Below, piece after piece: positions 20,504 to 32,282 of a DNA stretch of 64,000 nucleotides. The stretch spans positions 18,185,220-18,249,219 of the forward strand of contig OX463859.1 in NCBI GenBank assembly GCA_949825065.1, read 5' to 3'. Positions within the stretch are counted from its first letter, which is position 1. The number at the start of each line of letters is the position of its first letter. Origin of the DNA: Odontocerum albicorne. Its lineage: Eukaryota > Arthropoda > Insecta > Trichoptera > Odontoceridae. Under the pieces are notes generated by a model. The model had not been told where the DNA came from. It did not search any database and worked only from the letters and a program-made list of their open reading frames with translations. The translations under genes were made by a program, and so were the position numbers.

Positions 20504-23173
20504 TTAACACTTCCCTTACTGTGCTAAAAAATTACGCCAGTAACGGCGTTGGACACTGAGGGTACACTAAACATGTATGTTTCAAATTAAAATTATGCAA
20601 AATCTGCTAGGTTATTTTTTGTTATTAGCTATAAACATCATTTTATTATGTAATAAAATGTCGAATAATATAAAATAAAGGTAAGAAATGATAAAATAAG
20701 AGCTAAAACAGAAAGGCATTTCTATAAGAATATTATTTTTACGCTGCGTCGTTCGGTCTGCGCAACATTCAGAATGCGCATGCGTGATAAGAGATTTCCA
20801 GCCTTTTAATTTTTTTTCATAAAATTATACAATAAATTGTAGCGTGTATTTTTTTGGCAATAAAACCATAATTCGAATAAAGACAATAAATAACATATAA
20901 ACAAAATATAAAATGAATATATAAATTCAAAAATAATAATATAAAAACAAACAGGAAATTCAAATCAATAAAATATGCCATTTGGAAAATATAAACACTT
21001 TGAAAAGAGGTCAAAATTTGAAAATAGGACAAACATATCATAAAATCAAAATTTAATCCTGTGGAGAAAGTCTATCGCAATTGGGGCACGAAATAACTTT
21101 TGTTTCTATTCTATGTACTAAACACACAGGTGTTTGACAAATATTGCAGAATAACCTGGTTCTTTTTCTCGATTCTTTTGAACAAAACATACAACTTCTT
21201 CTTTTGAAGACCTCACAGGGTGCCAACAAGGTATTATATACCGATGTTTCGGGTATTGACTCGCCACAATATGTTAAAACAGTATTGAAAGCATCATGTT
21301 GTTGCTTGTGATATTTGATGTCGCTATTTTTCCTTTTTAGGATATTAGGCTTTGCCAATTCTATACTTAACTCTCTTAAGAAATATTTTCGGCGGCATTT
21401 ATTATTTTGTTTCCACTCTGGATATTTCTCTATTCATAAGAGGTATGCATTCAATGCAGCCATATCTATAATTTCCATAAAAAGGCGGAAAGGCCATCTT
21501 CTCGTTGACCTTGAGCAAGAGTACTCTCTAGTCATTTGGTCTCCCTTATCCACTCCAATTTTCGTATTATTATAATGATTTATAATTAGTGGTTTTTGTT
21601 TTTCTGAATTGTCGATTTCTGCATCATTGAAATGAGTGGATAATAATAATACTGCTTTATTTTTTTGTGGTACATACGAAACAAGTATTTTATTTTCAGC
21701 AAAACCAAACATACTGCTATAGATTGGTTTCTCTCTAGACGGTAAAAATTCAAGTGGGATTTCTCTTTTATTTTTTCGAAGCGTGCCAGTTAGAGTTAAA
21801 CCTTGTAATAAAATATCATCGGCTAATTTGATGGAGGTAAAAAAATTATCTGTGGTTATCCCCCTGTTAGTGCCATACTGTGATTGAACCATTTCCATAA
21901 CTACTCGGTGACCTTGATTTATCTCTCTGCGATTATTTATCATACCAGAATAAACCTGTAAATTTGTTATGTATGCCGTCGCAGAGTCAGCAGCAACCCA
22001 AACTTTTATGCCATATTTACCAGGTTTAGACTTCATGTACACGCGAAATGGACAATTCCCTCGAAAGCTTGCCAAACGTTCGTCTACAGTTATATTTGAA
22101 GATGGAGAATAATTGCTCTTGCACGCATCCACAAACATTTTTAAAATCCACTTAATTGGTTCTAATTTATCTGAAGAAACCTGATATCTCTCTTCTCGGG
22201 TTTCTTTATCATCAAAACGAATATTATTGTAAATATATATGAATCTATCTCGAGACAGAGCCTCTGTGAAAAGTGGCTGGCAAAAGGGACTTTCATATGT
22301 CCACAATTCACTCAAAGATATCTTTCGTGTTCGATTTCTGCCAGACGCGAGCAATATTCCAATGAATGCATATAACTCGTCTTCTGATATTGGTTGGTTC
22401 TTTTCTGAATCAATTCGATATAAATGACGATTTGTTTCTTCGCTTATCACTTTTACCACCTATTCATTTACAAACAGACAAAACATGTCTTTTATGGAAC
22501 AAACATTTATACTTAAATTTCTCAGTCCAGAATCTTCGGTGAGAATATTTGATGCCCGACGCCTTGAAGATGGAGGTGGTAATGAACTCCATTCGAATCC
22601 ATGTTTTGATGTAAATAATATTTCTTCGTCTTCTTCACTGGCCTCCAAATCAGAATCTACTTCATCCTGTACCTCGACAAAATCTTCTGATTCTGATATA
22701 TTGCCTGTCGCCTTAAATTCCAAATCGCTATCATCGCCGTCGATATTTCCCGCCATCTCAATTATTATATTTTTGAAAATGAAATAATAAATAAAATGTA
22801 CATTTATTATAAAAAGAGTAATGGTACAATATAACATACCAGATAAAAAATGATAATAGAAAAAACATACCAGATAAAAATAAAAAATAACAATCAGGAT
22901 TATAAAACTGGTGACGAGCCCCTGAAACAGGGCGCTATACGAACTGTCAAAAAAGAATGAGTGTTTGACATTTCGTCAATTCGCGATTTAAAATCATTAA
23001 TTTCTGTTGAATTAACTATGAATGTTTTGTTTCCTAATGACATCATTCAAATCATAGAGGTTTCGATGAGGAATACATAAAGTATGAAGACCTTGCAAGC
23101 AGTATATTTCGAGAAATTAAATAAAATATAAGTCATGATCACTCGCTATCCATCACCGTACGGCAAGTGTTAA
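20504..23173 (-). mobile_element. piggyBac-type element
   Basis: The left end TTAACACTTCCCTTACTG at 20504 and the right end CAAGTGTTAA at 23164-23173 give short inverted repeats inside TTAA, the target preference of piggyBac. About 2.67 kb. A single transposase frame broken only by two stop codons lies between them. The element is in the ADAM intron splitting the disintegrin domain, antisense to the gene. Confidence 0.85.
21053..22756 (-). pseudogene. piggyBac-like transposase with two in-frame stops
   Basis: The start is MAGNIDGDDSDLE at 22756. 568 codons run in one frame with just two interruptions: TAG after CLFVNE (about 22460-22462) and TGA after NAYLL (about 21434-21436). The acidic N-terminus (EDFVEVQDEVDSDLEASEED) is typical of the family. 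The catalytic Asp motifs are all present: ITVDERLASFRG, GITTDNFFTS and KIGVDKGDQM. The C-terminus has the cysteine-rich zinc region (SCMFCSKESRKRTRLFC, NICQTPVCLVH, ISCPNC) that binds the terminal repeats. No frameshift is needed to read it, so it died recently or the stops are read-through, sequencing or allelic differences. Confidence 0.9.
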
Positions 23174-23857
23174 ATACAGTATTTACTTTTGATGCAAGTG
23201 GATAAGCGCATCACATCAAATTGTAAATTTAACTTAAATATGCATTGCAGTGTGTTCTAGTTTTGTGTGTTTTTTCTTGGTATCAATTTTATTTGTCAAT
23301 TTTATTTTATTTTACTCATGGTGTCAATTTTACACGACTCATTGAACTGAATAGAAAAGGAATTATTTTTCACCACAATAATGTCAGATCTTGTGTGGCA
23401 CACACATAAAAAAATTACCCGAAAAGATAAATTTTACAACACCCATACTCCCCTAACTTGGCATATAATGATTATTACTATTTATTCTGATTCCTGCAAA
23501 ATTGCCTTGAGGATAAAAAATTTACTCTGGAAGAAGTCAAAATAACTTTTTGATAAGTTTTTCATCTTAAAACCTGAAGATTTTTTATATGGATGGGAAA
23601 TATAAATCTAGGAAAAATAAACAATGTTACTTTTAACTAACCATTAATGTTTTTTTTTATAAAAGAAATGACAAAATAACATAAATTTTACATATGTTCA
23701 CTTGGTGATTTTATGAGTAATGTCAATATATCAGTACAATTTCATCTGCAGGATTCACATTAAGTTCAATATCAAGTACTGCAGTGAAACCTGTCATTGT
23801 ATTCCAGACATTCTTATGGTAACTTTTACTTTAATCTTAAAATATTTGTTCTGTTAG
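23174..23857 (+). other. Intron H-I, distal part
   Basis: AT-rich intron sequence between the piggyBac right end and exon I. Nothing else recognised. Confidence 0.45.
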
Positions 23858-24114
23858 ACCTGCCGTCCATCTGCGGCTGGTACAATGTGTCGCAGTGCAG
23901 ACCACGAGTGTGACCTGCCCGAGTTTTGCACTGGTCAGTCTGAATTTTGCCCTGATGACGTCTTCAAGATGGATACGGAGACTTGCGACAACGGCAAAGC
24001 TTTCTGCTACAAAGGCTCTTGTAGGACAAGGAATGATCAATGTCGCTTGCTTTGGGGTCCATCTGGAGAAAGTAGTGATGATCAGTGTTATGAGATGAAT
24101 AAAAAAGGATCCAG
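23858..24114 (+). CDS. ADAM, exon I (disintegrin loop, cysteine-rich domain)
   Basis: The acceptor is TTTGTTCTGTTAG and the donor is TCCAG|GTTAGT. Phase 0 in, two bases left over. TCRPSAAGTMCRSADHECDL includes the disintegrin loop, with HECD at the tip in place of the RGD of snake disintegrins, as usual for animal ADAMs. PEFCTGQSEFCPDD follows. The cysteine-rich domain then begins: NGKAFCYKGSCRTRNDQC and LLWGPSGESSDDQCYE. Residues 440-524. Confidence 0.96.
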
Positions 24115-24204
24115 GTTAGTTAAATATTTGATTCATCTTTTTTTAGTTTAGTATTGTCATAACTTTTTTTTAGATTGGTATTGAGATAATTACAAGTTTA
24201 ATAT

Positions 24205-24770
24205 TAAACCTGTAATTACTCAGGACCTAGGAATTATAATGTCTAATGACTTGAAATGGAATAAATGCATCACAGATTTTGTAAAAAGACCCAATACACA
24301 TCTCTACATTATACAGATAGCTTTCGGTCGGAACACCACAAATATTTTTTTAATCTTGAAGACCTATGTTAGATTTTTACTTATGTTTGGTACATTAAAC
24401 TTCTTGAAAGGGTTCAAAGACGAGCAATGAAAATTCTAAGATGTCTGATGATTTGATTTACAAAGATATGCTGCATTTATTGAAGTTGCCTACTCTACAA
24501 CAAAGACAAAGCTGTAGATCATTAAGTGTCTTTGATTTCATCATTAAAACACCTTAAGTAGTCATTATAATTGCTCAGATTTCTGTCAACAATTTTCTTA
24601 AATAACATACACATTTGATAGTCTTTAGTAGATTCTCCAAACCTAAATTCCGGAATAATCCAAGTAAATGTTTTGCTAACCGAGTTGAGGAATTCTGGAA
24701 CAAACTGTCCAATAATATAGTGAATGCTGTGATTTTTAACCAGTTTAAAAACTATCTAAACACATAAACT
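24205..24770 (+). mobile_element. LINE family 3 RT C-terminus
   Basis: Broken frames give IMSNDLKWNKCITDFV, LKTYVRFLLMFG, RVQRRAMKILR-like sequence and a LLKLPTLQQRQSCRSLSVFD segment. A C-terminal NRVEEFWNKLSNN block follows. This matches the end of CR1/Rex-like reverse transcriptases. A reversed relic of the same family is at 57850-58275. Non-functional. Confidence 0.7.
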
Positions 24771-25254
24771 CAGAAGTGCTGTATTAGTGTTTTTTTTTCC
24801 TTTACTTTATTACTTTTTCTTGATGACAGTCAAACTTGATATAGATATTAACAGCATATATGTTGCCTGTTGGAATTTGGTCTGAAAACCTGTCTGCAGT
24901 AAAAATTCAAAGAAGTATGCATCAGGGATATATCCTTCTCCCACTTCTATTTAAAATAGAATCAATAGAAGGCGCCTGTTTTGGTTGCGTAACATTCGTG
25001 AATGAACAGGTATTCGGACAGTTGAGCTGTTCTGTACTGCCAAAAACTTTTCTTAAGAGTGATGCCAACGTCAGGGGAACTGGGCACGGTAAACAAAAAA
25101 AATTGATACATCTCTATAATGATAGTAAGATTTTGATAGCAATGGATTGAATATGAGGTTAAGTTCAAAAACCCAGTTACAAATACAGTCCAATTGAAAA
25201 TTAGGATTTTCTGTGGGAAAATCTCGAACAAGTAGCAACATGAACCATCTGGGC

Positions 25255-25730
25255 TTTTGTGTCTTAAGGACCACAAAATATTATTTTTGACACTTTTCTG
25301 CTGAAAATATTGGCAATGAACACTTGACCTATAAAGACAATAAAGTGTGATTTTGATACTTTGGTACCTTAAAAACCACAAAGTAGCATTTTGATACGTT
25401 TTTACCTTTAGAACCACAAAGTGGCATGTTTGACTCTAATGTGCCTTAAAGACCATGTAGTGTGATTTTGATACTGTCCTTTCAAGACACATTTATGCTT
25501 TAAAGACCATAAAAGTGACATTTTTGAGACTTTTGAGCCTTACATAATGTCATAAATAACATAAAATATGAAAATTACATGATACCTTGAGCCGTGAGCA
25601 TCACAAAGTAGCATTTTTAACTGTTTTTTTTTCTTTATACTTTAAGGACCATACCTTAGGGGAATTTTGGTTTTATATCTTAAGGATCACAAAGTGACAT
25701 TTTAGTGCCTTAACCACGGAATTTCCAGAA
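25255..25730. repeat. Degenerate tandem repeat, ~55-60 bp
   Basis: A loose series of units such as CTTAAGGACCACAAAATA, TAAAGACAATAAAGTGTGAT, TTAAAAACCACAAAGTAGC, TAAAGACCATAAAAGTGAC and TTAAGGATCACAAAGTGAC. Each is followed by a T-rich arm ending in a TTTTGA(T/C)AC-like stretch. Spacing is irregular. It ends about 40 bp before ADAM exon J. Confidence 0.6.
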
Positions 25731-25770
25731 CTTTACTTTATAGTAAATTTAAAAAACAATTTTTTTTAAG

Positions 25771-26029
25771 GCACGGTAATTGTGGCTATGACCGTCTAAA
25801 GAAACATTTCACAACCTGCCAAGACAACAATGTGTTCTGTGGCATGCTGCACTGCCGGCATCTCAACGAACGCCTGGAGTTCGGCATGGAGAGTGTGGCC
25901 ATTCTCTCGCACTCCTTCATCAACAGCCGCGGCTCCATCATCCCATGTCGGACGGCCATCGTTGATCTGGGACTCAATCAGATGGATCCAGGACTTGTAC
26001 CGGACGGTGCTAAATGTGGTGAAGGAAAG
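25771..26029 (+). CDS. ADAM, exon J (cysteine-rich domain)
   Basis: The acceptor is CAATTTTTTTTAAG and the donor is GGAAAG|GTAATT. It completes Arg525 and ends in phase 0 at residue 611. RHGNCGYDRLKKHFTTCQDN, then NNVFCGMLHCRHLNERLEFG, then INSRGSIIPCRTAIVDLGLN and GLVPDGAKCGEGK. This is the classical ADAM cysteine-rich domain, including the hypervariable region proposed to pick substrates in family members. Confidence 0.96.
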
Positions 26030-26334
26030 GTAATTTAATTAGTCATTATTTTCATCCGTATGTCAGACACCAAGTTGATAGGTGCAAAATTTTGAAAAAT
26101 GAGATTATTTGGTAATTATCATCAAATGACTAATACATATGTATGATATTTGGAACAGATATTTTAACTTGAAATACTATTTCCATATAATCGAAAAATA
26201 TGTAACTGCCAACGAAATTCATTCATTTTGTTAAAATACTTAAAAATTTATGATTTTTCTTTAAGTAATTAATATGTTACTTTTAAAGAATATTTTAAAA
26301 TGTATTGAAGTCTTATTTGTTTAAGTCTTGATTT

Positions 26335-26560
26335 GGTCGTCATTAGTGTTCATCGGCCTTCCAGAGCGAACACTACCTGTGAGTGTCATATCATCATTAT
26401 AGAATTTTTCAAACCTCATGTGACACATCACTTACTGCATCGTCGCCATACACTGTACAAATCTTTATTTTTTGTTTGTGCCACATACTCTCTTTATGAA
26501 CAGTAAAAATTATCAAATACTGAGAAGACATCTTATTTTGTTCCATCTTCAAAATGGTAC
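26335..26560 (-). mobile_element. Mariner-like N-terminal remnant
   Basis: On the minus strand the sequence starts near MEQNKMSSQYL (about 26550). It gives KICTVYGDDAVSDV and then GSVRSGRPMNTNDDQIKT, the remains of a mariner helix-turn-helix (VYG-D ... D-x-x-RSGRP). The rest of the transposase is gone. A similar fragment lies at 62560-62770. Confidence 0.5.
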
Positions 26561-26870
26561 CAAAAAAATGCTGAAGCAATAACAGTAAAAAAAATCCTTT
26601 ACGACATCTGTCTGGAGAAATGCAAAACTAATTTCCAAACAACCCAATATATCAATTTAACCTTTAACCTAAAATTGTGGATGGAAAATATTTCTCAATG
26701 AATGCAACAGAAGGGAAAAAACTTTTTTAAGACAACCTTTGTTTGAGAAAACAAACTAAAACATAATCTTGATTGGAAAAATGACAATTTGGGCAACCAT
26801 AGTTTTTGAAGAGGTGGTCGTTTATTTTCATGTATTATGGAAAAAATGGATTAATTGTTTTTGTCCTCAG

Positions 26871-26991
26871 ATGTGTGTGAACCAGAAATGTATGGCGGTG
26901 GCTTCCCTGAGAATTGGAGTGGTGAGCAACCCGGACTCCGGATTGGTTTGTCCTTCGGACTGCAATGGACATGGGGTCTGCAATTCTTTAG
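26871..26991 (+). CDS. ADAM, exon K (end of Cys-rich, EGF start)
   Basis: The acceptor is TTGTTTTTGTCCTCAG and the donor is TTTAG|GTAAAC. Phase 0 in, one base over. MCVNQKCMAVASLRIG closes the cysteine-rich domain. LVCPSDCNGHGVCNSLG opens the EGF-like domain (residues 612-652). An open frame runs a little upstream of the acceptor but is intronic by phase and family comparison. Confidence 0.95.
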
Positions 26992-27869
26992 GTAAACATT
27001 TTCCTCACAAGCTAGATAATTACTTAAAAAAATCACAATGTTAAAAATTAAAACAGAAACAATCAACTAATAAAATTTACTCTTTCCACCAAATTTTTAA
27101 CACCTAACTAGATTATTTCTATGGCTTGTTGTGATAAGAACTTTTTTCTTTACTACCTACCCCAAAGGGAAATGTATGTTGTTCAATTATGACTATTGAT
27201 AATTTTTTTTTCTATGAGCATCTACAGTATGGTCTTATAAAACTAGTGGGAACTGGCAAAAAAAAATCAAATCTTTAAAGTTATAATTTGAAACAGTTGC
27301 ATTTTTTTATGTAGTTTTATTTTTCTCAGTTTAACTTTTCTCTTTCAAAAGAACTACTATCCACTTTTCTTAATGGTTTGAGTTCAAGTGGACATTTACA
27401 CGTTAAGAAAAAACATTTTTGTGAATGTTACATTTACATAAATGACGCCATTTTGCATTATGTTATATGATTTTTTATGATTATATGTGATTTTTTTTGC
27501 ATATTTCCAGATATTCTGTTCTTACTGGATTAAAGCATTAGTTGTTTTTTTAATAACTGTATACAAGTGGTCACTGATAACTATTAAAGCACACATTTTT
27601 ATGAGAGCTATACGATTTATTTATACAAAAAAAAACAATTACAGATAAATTTTCTGTACCTATTCAAAATCACTTGCAATAGATGAATCTTCCATGATTA
27701 CTGTTGCCGCTCTTCCAATTGGAGCTGTTTCAACTGTCAATATTGATGGCATGAAGAATCAATCTATAGTCTGCTTTTTAACTGTCCTGTTCTCTACATC
27801 TAGTTCCAAATAGAATAAACCGTGTTAAAGTGAATTCGCGTAACTGTAGACCTCTTACAGATCTTGATG
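26992..27869 (+). other. Intron K-L, proximal part
   Basis: AT-rich intron DNA, nothing recognised. A segment around 27600-27800 is loosely similar to 32390-32560 (GAGCTGTTTCAACTGTCAATATTGATGG-like text), indicating an undescribed low-copy repeat. Confidence 0.4.
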
Positions 27870-28205
27870 ATTTCCTGACTTTATACATTTCTTTCTTTCA
27901 AAATGTCATAATCTACCCATACCCATTGATCTTTCTCTGTCTTGCTTTCCATTCACATTTGCACTGTATATATCTTTTGTTAGTCTTCCTTCATTCAAAC
28001 TATCTCAGAGTGCTTTTTTTCATCTTACTTAATATAAAGCCGTAAGTTCACATTCATCCCAAATTGTTTATCCAGGATGCATATTCATATCATACGTCAA
28101 CATTTCCTCGTCACTAGACTGACAGAACAGATCTTCTCTTCATTGTATCCTGACACATATATTTTGCTTCTGCCACATCCACACACCTTGTTATGCTGTT
28201 CAGTA
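27870..28205 (-). mobile_element. LINE family 1 fragments
   Basis: On the minus strand this has the family motifs GACATTTTGAAAGAAAGAAA, CAAATGTGAATGGAAAGC, AAGACTAACAAAAG and TACACAGTGT-like text. A second short piece (AACAAGGTGTGTGGATGTGG) joins it at 28120-28205. Heavily decayed, about 100 bp upstream of exon L. Confidence 0.5.
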
Positions 28206-28306
28206 TATAAATATAATACTAACATTTATTAACTTGTTACATATTATAATTTGTTTATGAAATTCAAGTGATTTTTTTTCAATTAAAATGTTTTTTTTCC
28301 ATGTAG

Positions 28307-28402
28307 GCCATTGTCACTGTCAGAAAGGATACGCCCCACCACTCTGCGAGCTTCCGGGCCCCGGAGGAAGTCTGGACTCAGGACCTGCCAGTGATCCTAA
28401 CG
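28307..28402 (+). CDS. ADAM, exon L (EGF-like end, stalk)
   Basis: The acceptor is TTTTTTTTCCATGTAG and the donor is CTAACG|GTATGT. It completes Gly652 and leaves one base. [15 protein letters not shown] finishes the EGF-like domain, and [17 protein letters not shown] forms a flexible glycine-rich juxtamembrane stalk (residues 652-683). Phase is consistent with the transmembrane exon at 31006. Confidence 0.94.
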
Positions 28403-29123
28403 GTATGTCCTCACTCCTTCACTCTACCTGCCCTAGACTTGATTCTCTCTTAAATCATATTATATACGCTTCAGTTGATGTACCTGGTGACGGTTTTAAT
28501 TAAGAAATAAAGCAATTTATTTAGATAACTATGTAATGGGACCCAACATAATATACTATAAATTGTGCTACAAGAATGAGCTTGAAGAAATACCTTCATA
28601 AATACAAACTTGCATACAAAGTTAATATATTGAATCATTTATACCATTGTTATTGTCTTTTTTGTTCGTGTACCTCCAAAGAACCTCATTTTTGTACCCC
28701 CGTATATCTATGCCTTCTATATTTTACTACAAGTAAACCTCTACACTTGAACTTGAACTTGTTTACTTTTTTGTACTTATATGATCAAACAGATAATAAT
28801 ACCCCTTATATGTAATGGTTTGTGTAGGGCGACAAGTTGTTGCACATTTTGTAAATCAATGGAAACAAATGGGTTAGGGTGAGCTTTATGCTCATATGCG
28901 AATAATTTAATTATAATTTTCATCATTGTTAGCAATACAGAAATCTAAATATTGTAATAATAAGAGATGGTTTAATGTTAAACCTTTTGTACTCAGTGTT
29001 ACCAATCATTTGAAGCAATATTGATAAAAAAATGCTTTTCAATATAATTGCTTGTTTCTATAAAATAAATATTATCAAAATATCTCCCAACGAAATCTGT
29101 AAAAATTATGATGGCCAGTAAAA
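28403..29123 (+). other. Intron L-M, proximal part
   Basis: AT-rich sequence with no recognisable element ahead of the satellite array. Confidence 0.45.
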
Positions 29124-30382
29124 ATATAAAGATACATACGATATACTATGCTACGAATGCTAGCCTCAAACTGTCTGTAGTGTGTCACCACTGTGACGCC
29201 TGCGAGTTTGTTAATAAAATATAAAGATACATACGATATACTATGCTACGAATGCTAGCCTCAAACTGTCTGTAGTGTGTCACCACTGTAACGCCTGTGA
29301 GTTTGTTAATAAAATATAAAGATACATACGATATACTATCTGCTACGAATGCTAGCCTCAAACTGTCTGTAGTGTGTCACCACTGTGACGCCTGCGAGTT
29401 TGTTAATAAAATATAAAGATACATACGATATACTATCTGCTACGAATGCTAGCCTCAAACTATCTGTAGTGTGTCACCACTGTGACGCCTGTGAGTTTGT
29501 TAATAAAATATAAAGATACATACGATATACTATCTGCTACGAATGCTAGCCTCAAACTGTCTGTAGTGTGTCACCACTGTGACGCCTGCGAGTTTGTTAA
29601 TAAAATATAAAGATACATACGATATACTATCTGCTACGAATGCTAGCCTCAAACTATCTGTAGTGTGTCACCACTGTGACGCCTGCGAGTTTGTTAATAA
29701 AATATAAAGATACATACGATATACTATCTGCTACGAATGCTAGCCTCAAACTGTCTGTAGTGTGTCACCACTGTGACGCCTGCGAGTTTGTTAATAAAAT
29801 ATAAAGATACATACGATATACTATCTGCTACGAATGCTAGCCTCAAACTATCTGTAGTGTGTCACCACTGTGACGCCTGCGAGTTTGTTAATAAAATATA
29901 AAGATACATACGATATACTATCTGCTACGAATGCTAGCCTCAAACTATCTGTAGTGTGTCACCACTGTGACGCCTGCGAGTTTGTTAATAAAATATAAAG
30001 ATACATACGATATACTATCTGCTACGAATGCTAGCCTCAAACTATCTCTAGTGTGTCACCACTGTGACGCCTGCGAGTTTGTTAATAAAATATAAAGATA
30101 CATACGATATACTATCTGCTACGAATGCTAGCCTCAAACTATCTGTAGTGTGTCACCACTGTGACGCCTGCGAGTTTGTTAATAAAATATAAAGATACAT
30201 ACGATATACTATCTGCTACGAATGCTAGCCTCAAACTGTCTGTAGTGTGTCACCACTGTGACGCCTGCGAGTTTGTTAATAAAATATAAAGATACATACG
30301 ATATACTATCTGCTACGAATGCTAGCCTCAAACTATCTGTAGTGTGTCACCACTGTGACGCCTGCGAGTTTGTTAATAAAAT
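29124..30382. repeat. 95/97-bp satellite array, 13 copies
   Basis: The marker GATACATACG recurs at 29131, 29226, 29321 and then every 97 bp to 30291. The first two units are 95 bp (ACTATGCTACG) and the rest 97 bp (ACTATCTGCTACG). Units are nearly identical, differing mainly at AACTGTCTG/AACTATCTG and GCCTGCGAG/GCCTGTGAG. Each has the short palindromic segment GTCACCACTGTGAC. It has no coding meaning. It lies inside the ADAM intron before the transmembrane exon. Confidence 0.97.
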
Positions 30383-30429
30383 CAAGCAAAGGGTTAAGAT
30401 CTCTAGCATCAACTTTATAAGGTCATATC

Positions 30430-30540
30430 CGCAGTCTTCATCTATTGGTTAGCATTCACACTAAGCAAGAGGGTGTCCCAGGTTTAATTCCTAGCAAATT
30501 GTCTTCTGGACTGGTTTTACTCTTAAACCGTTTTACATCT
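30430..30540 (+). mobile_element. Degenerate SINE head
   Basis: TTGGTTAGCATTCACACTAA, a B-box-like CAGGTTTAATTCC, and then CTGGACTGGTTTTACTCTTA echoing the SINE body. Worn copy. Confidence 0.45.
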
Positions 30541-31005
30541 GAGTGTATATCTCTCTTAAGTTTAAAATACTCGAAAAAAAAATAAAAAAATAGGGCAACC
30601 CGAAATATATTATGAAAGCGATTTTTACAACAAACCTTGTTAAAAAGAATTAAAAAATAATTTTAATAATTTGAACTTAATTTAGTATTCCAAACTGTTT
30701 CCATTTCATATTTTGTTGGATCCCATTTCGTAGATATTAATTCTTTCTATACAGATATTGATTATATTTTTTTCTTTTAGCATACATAAATGAATTGAGT
30801 TAATTATTAAATATCTCAATTGAATTTTATTTACTTGCTTTTAGCTTTTGAAGTTTTTTTTTATTCACCTTAGATAATCTGAGTACATAAAATGGAAAGG
30901 GAATTTTTATTTTGTTTTAAAAACTCCCCGCTTTAATTTGCCCTTATATTAAATAATGCTTTTTAGTACTTATGTGTGAGACAAATATTTGATGTATTTT
31001 TTCAG

Positions 31006-31138
31006 CTCAAAAACAAGTTACAACCGCCCTGTTGGTATTCTTCCTGGGCATAGTCCCGGCTATTCTGCTGTTGATGTTCCTCGTGTACTACTCCAGACAG
31101 AATTCCATTCTTTGGTGGAAGAGACCAAAAGGAGCCGC
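31006..31138 (+). CDS. ADAM, exon M (transmembrane segment; spliced form)
   Basis: The acceptor is TGTATTTTTTCAG. It completes Ala684. QVTTALLVFFLGIVPAILLL then MFLVYY is a clear single-pass membrane helix (about residues 689-712), followed by basic SRQNSILWWKRPKG that keeps the tail in the cytoplasm. An internal donor GCCGC|GTACGT ends the exon two bases into a codon. That is exactly the phase needed to join the acceptor at 45171 (giving GAA-SKSPTKG). The donor is imperfect because AG does not precede GT, so the join needs RNA support. Confidence 0.8.
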
Positions 31139-31997
31139 GTACGTACAAAAACAAACACCTGCATTCTTTAGCTCTTGCTGTGTCTCACAATCTTCAAAAC
31201 CCTTAGTTGCACCCCCATCTCGCTTTGGTTTGGGTAGTTTTAAAGGTGATGGTTGCATGCAAAATTTACTTTGTGCAAAAAATCATAGTGACACAAACGA
31301 AAATGAGAACAACACAAATTCTGCTAAAATCAAACCCGTCATTAGGAAGAAACCGGATATTCAAAAATCAGAATTGATTTCGACTACAAACGAACACGTG
31401 AACAATAATTTTGCTTCATACAGATCTCGAGTGTTCACTTTAAGAAGGAGTACAATTTTCGGTTCGACTAAAGATGATAAACGTACATCTAAAATTGAAG
31501 GAGACAACAGTGACGCGTCTGTATCAAATCCACCATCAGAAAGTATAATCAACAAATTAAAAAGGAAAAGTGGATTTTTCAACATCAGTAAGGAAGAGAG
31601 ACACATCTCTAACAATGCACTGCATCCAGATGTTTCGAATGTCAACCGACAACCGAATATCCCTTCAATTTACGTTGAAAACGAACCAATCAAGAGTAAA
31701 ATGTTTGAAAAGAATGTGAAAGGACTCAGAGTTGACACGTCAATATCAAATATTGATGTAGCTGAATGTTCGACAGCTTCAACGTGTTGTTTAACGCCGG
31801 AAACGGCTGAAATTTTAACACCCGGTGAACCGAGTCCTTCAGCCTCTCTTTCTGTGAAAGCACTAAGAGAAAAGCTTATGGCGAACTCAAACAATACTCC
31901 GAATCGAAATTTGAATGCCAATGATGTCGGATTGTTAAGACCCGGTGTCATAACTCCTAATAGACTTTCACCACAAATGTATAGGAATAATAAATAG
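31006..31997 (+). CDS. ADAM, exon M read-through form (short tail terminal exon)
   Basis: If the donor at 31138 is not used, the frame stays open 286 more codons to TAG at 31995-31997. It gives a tail of about 300 residues after the membrane helix. The tail is rich in Ser, Asn and Lys with clusters such as SYRSRVFTLRRSTIFGS, LKRKSGFFNISKEER and LTPETAEILTPGEPSPSASL. Such a long stop-free run in AT-rich DNA, plus a poly(A) signal 280 bp later, argues for a real alternative 3' end. I recognise no domain in the tail. Whole-protein length from exon A would be 1013 aa. Confidence 0.75.
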
Positions 31998-32276
31998 AAT
32001 GGCATAACAAAAACAACTAGACTTAAAAGTATTTAGAAAGTGACAAACCCTTTTCACACTATGAAAGAATCATGAATTTTATTCTAGTTTTAATTGATGC
32101 ATGTTAAGTTAGTTACATTGATGTTATTTCTGTAATTTTTAACCTTTTGTCATCCAAATTTTTGCTATGCACTAATCTGCAGATATACTAATCACTCCAT
32201 TTACACGGGTAATTGGTTCCAGGAAAACAGTGGATGAATTACAACCGCTTAATTAGTACCATTGAATGCTTTGTAA

Positions 32277-32282
32277 AATAAA
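32277..32282 (+). other. Poly(A) signal for the short form
   Basis: AATAAA about 280 bp after the stop at 31997, followed by T-rich sequence. A further AATAAA at 31989-31994 abuts the stop codon and is less likely to be used. Confidence 0.5.

Noticed and set aside
29124..30382. Regularly spaced repeats that could suggest a CRISPR array
   Set aside because: The whole 97-bp unit is repeated; there are no unique spacers and no cas genes. The context is a eukaryotic intron.
31138..31143. Using the second GT (GCGTAC|GTACAA) as the donor for exon N
   Set aside because: It would leave phase 0, which does not match the acceptor at 45171; only the GTACGT donor after 31138 keeps the frame.
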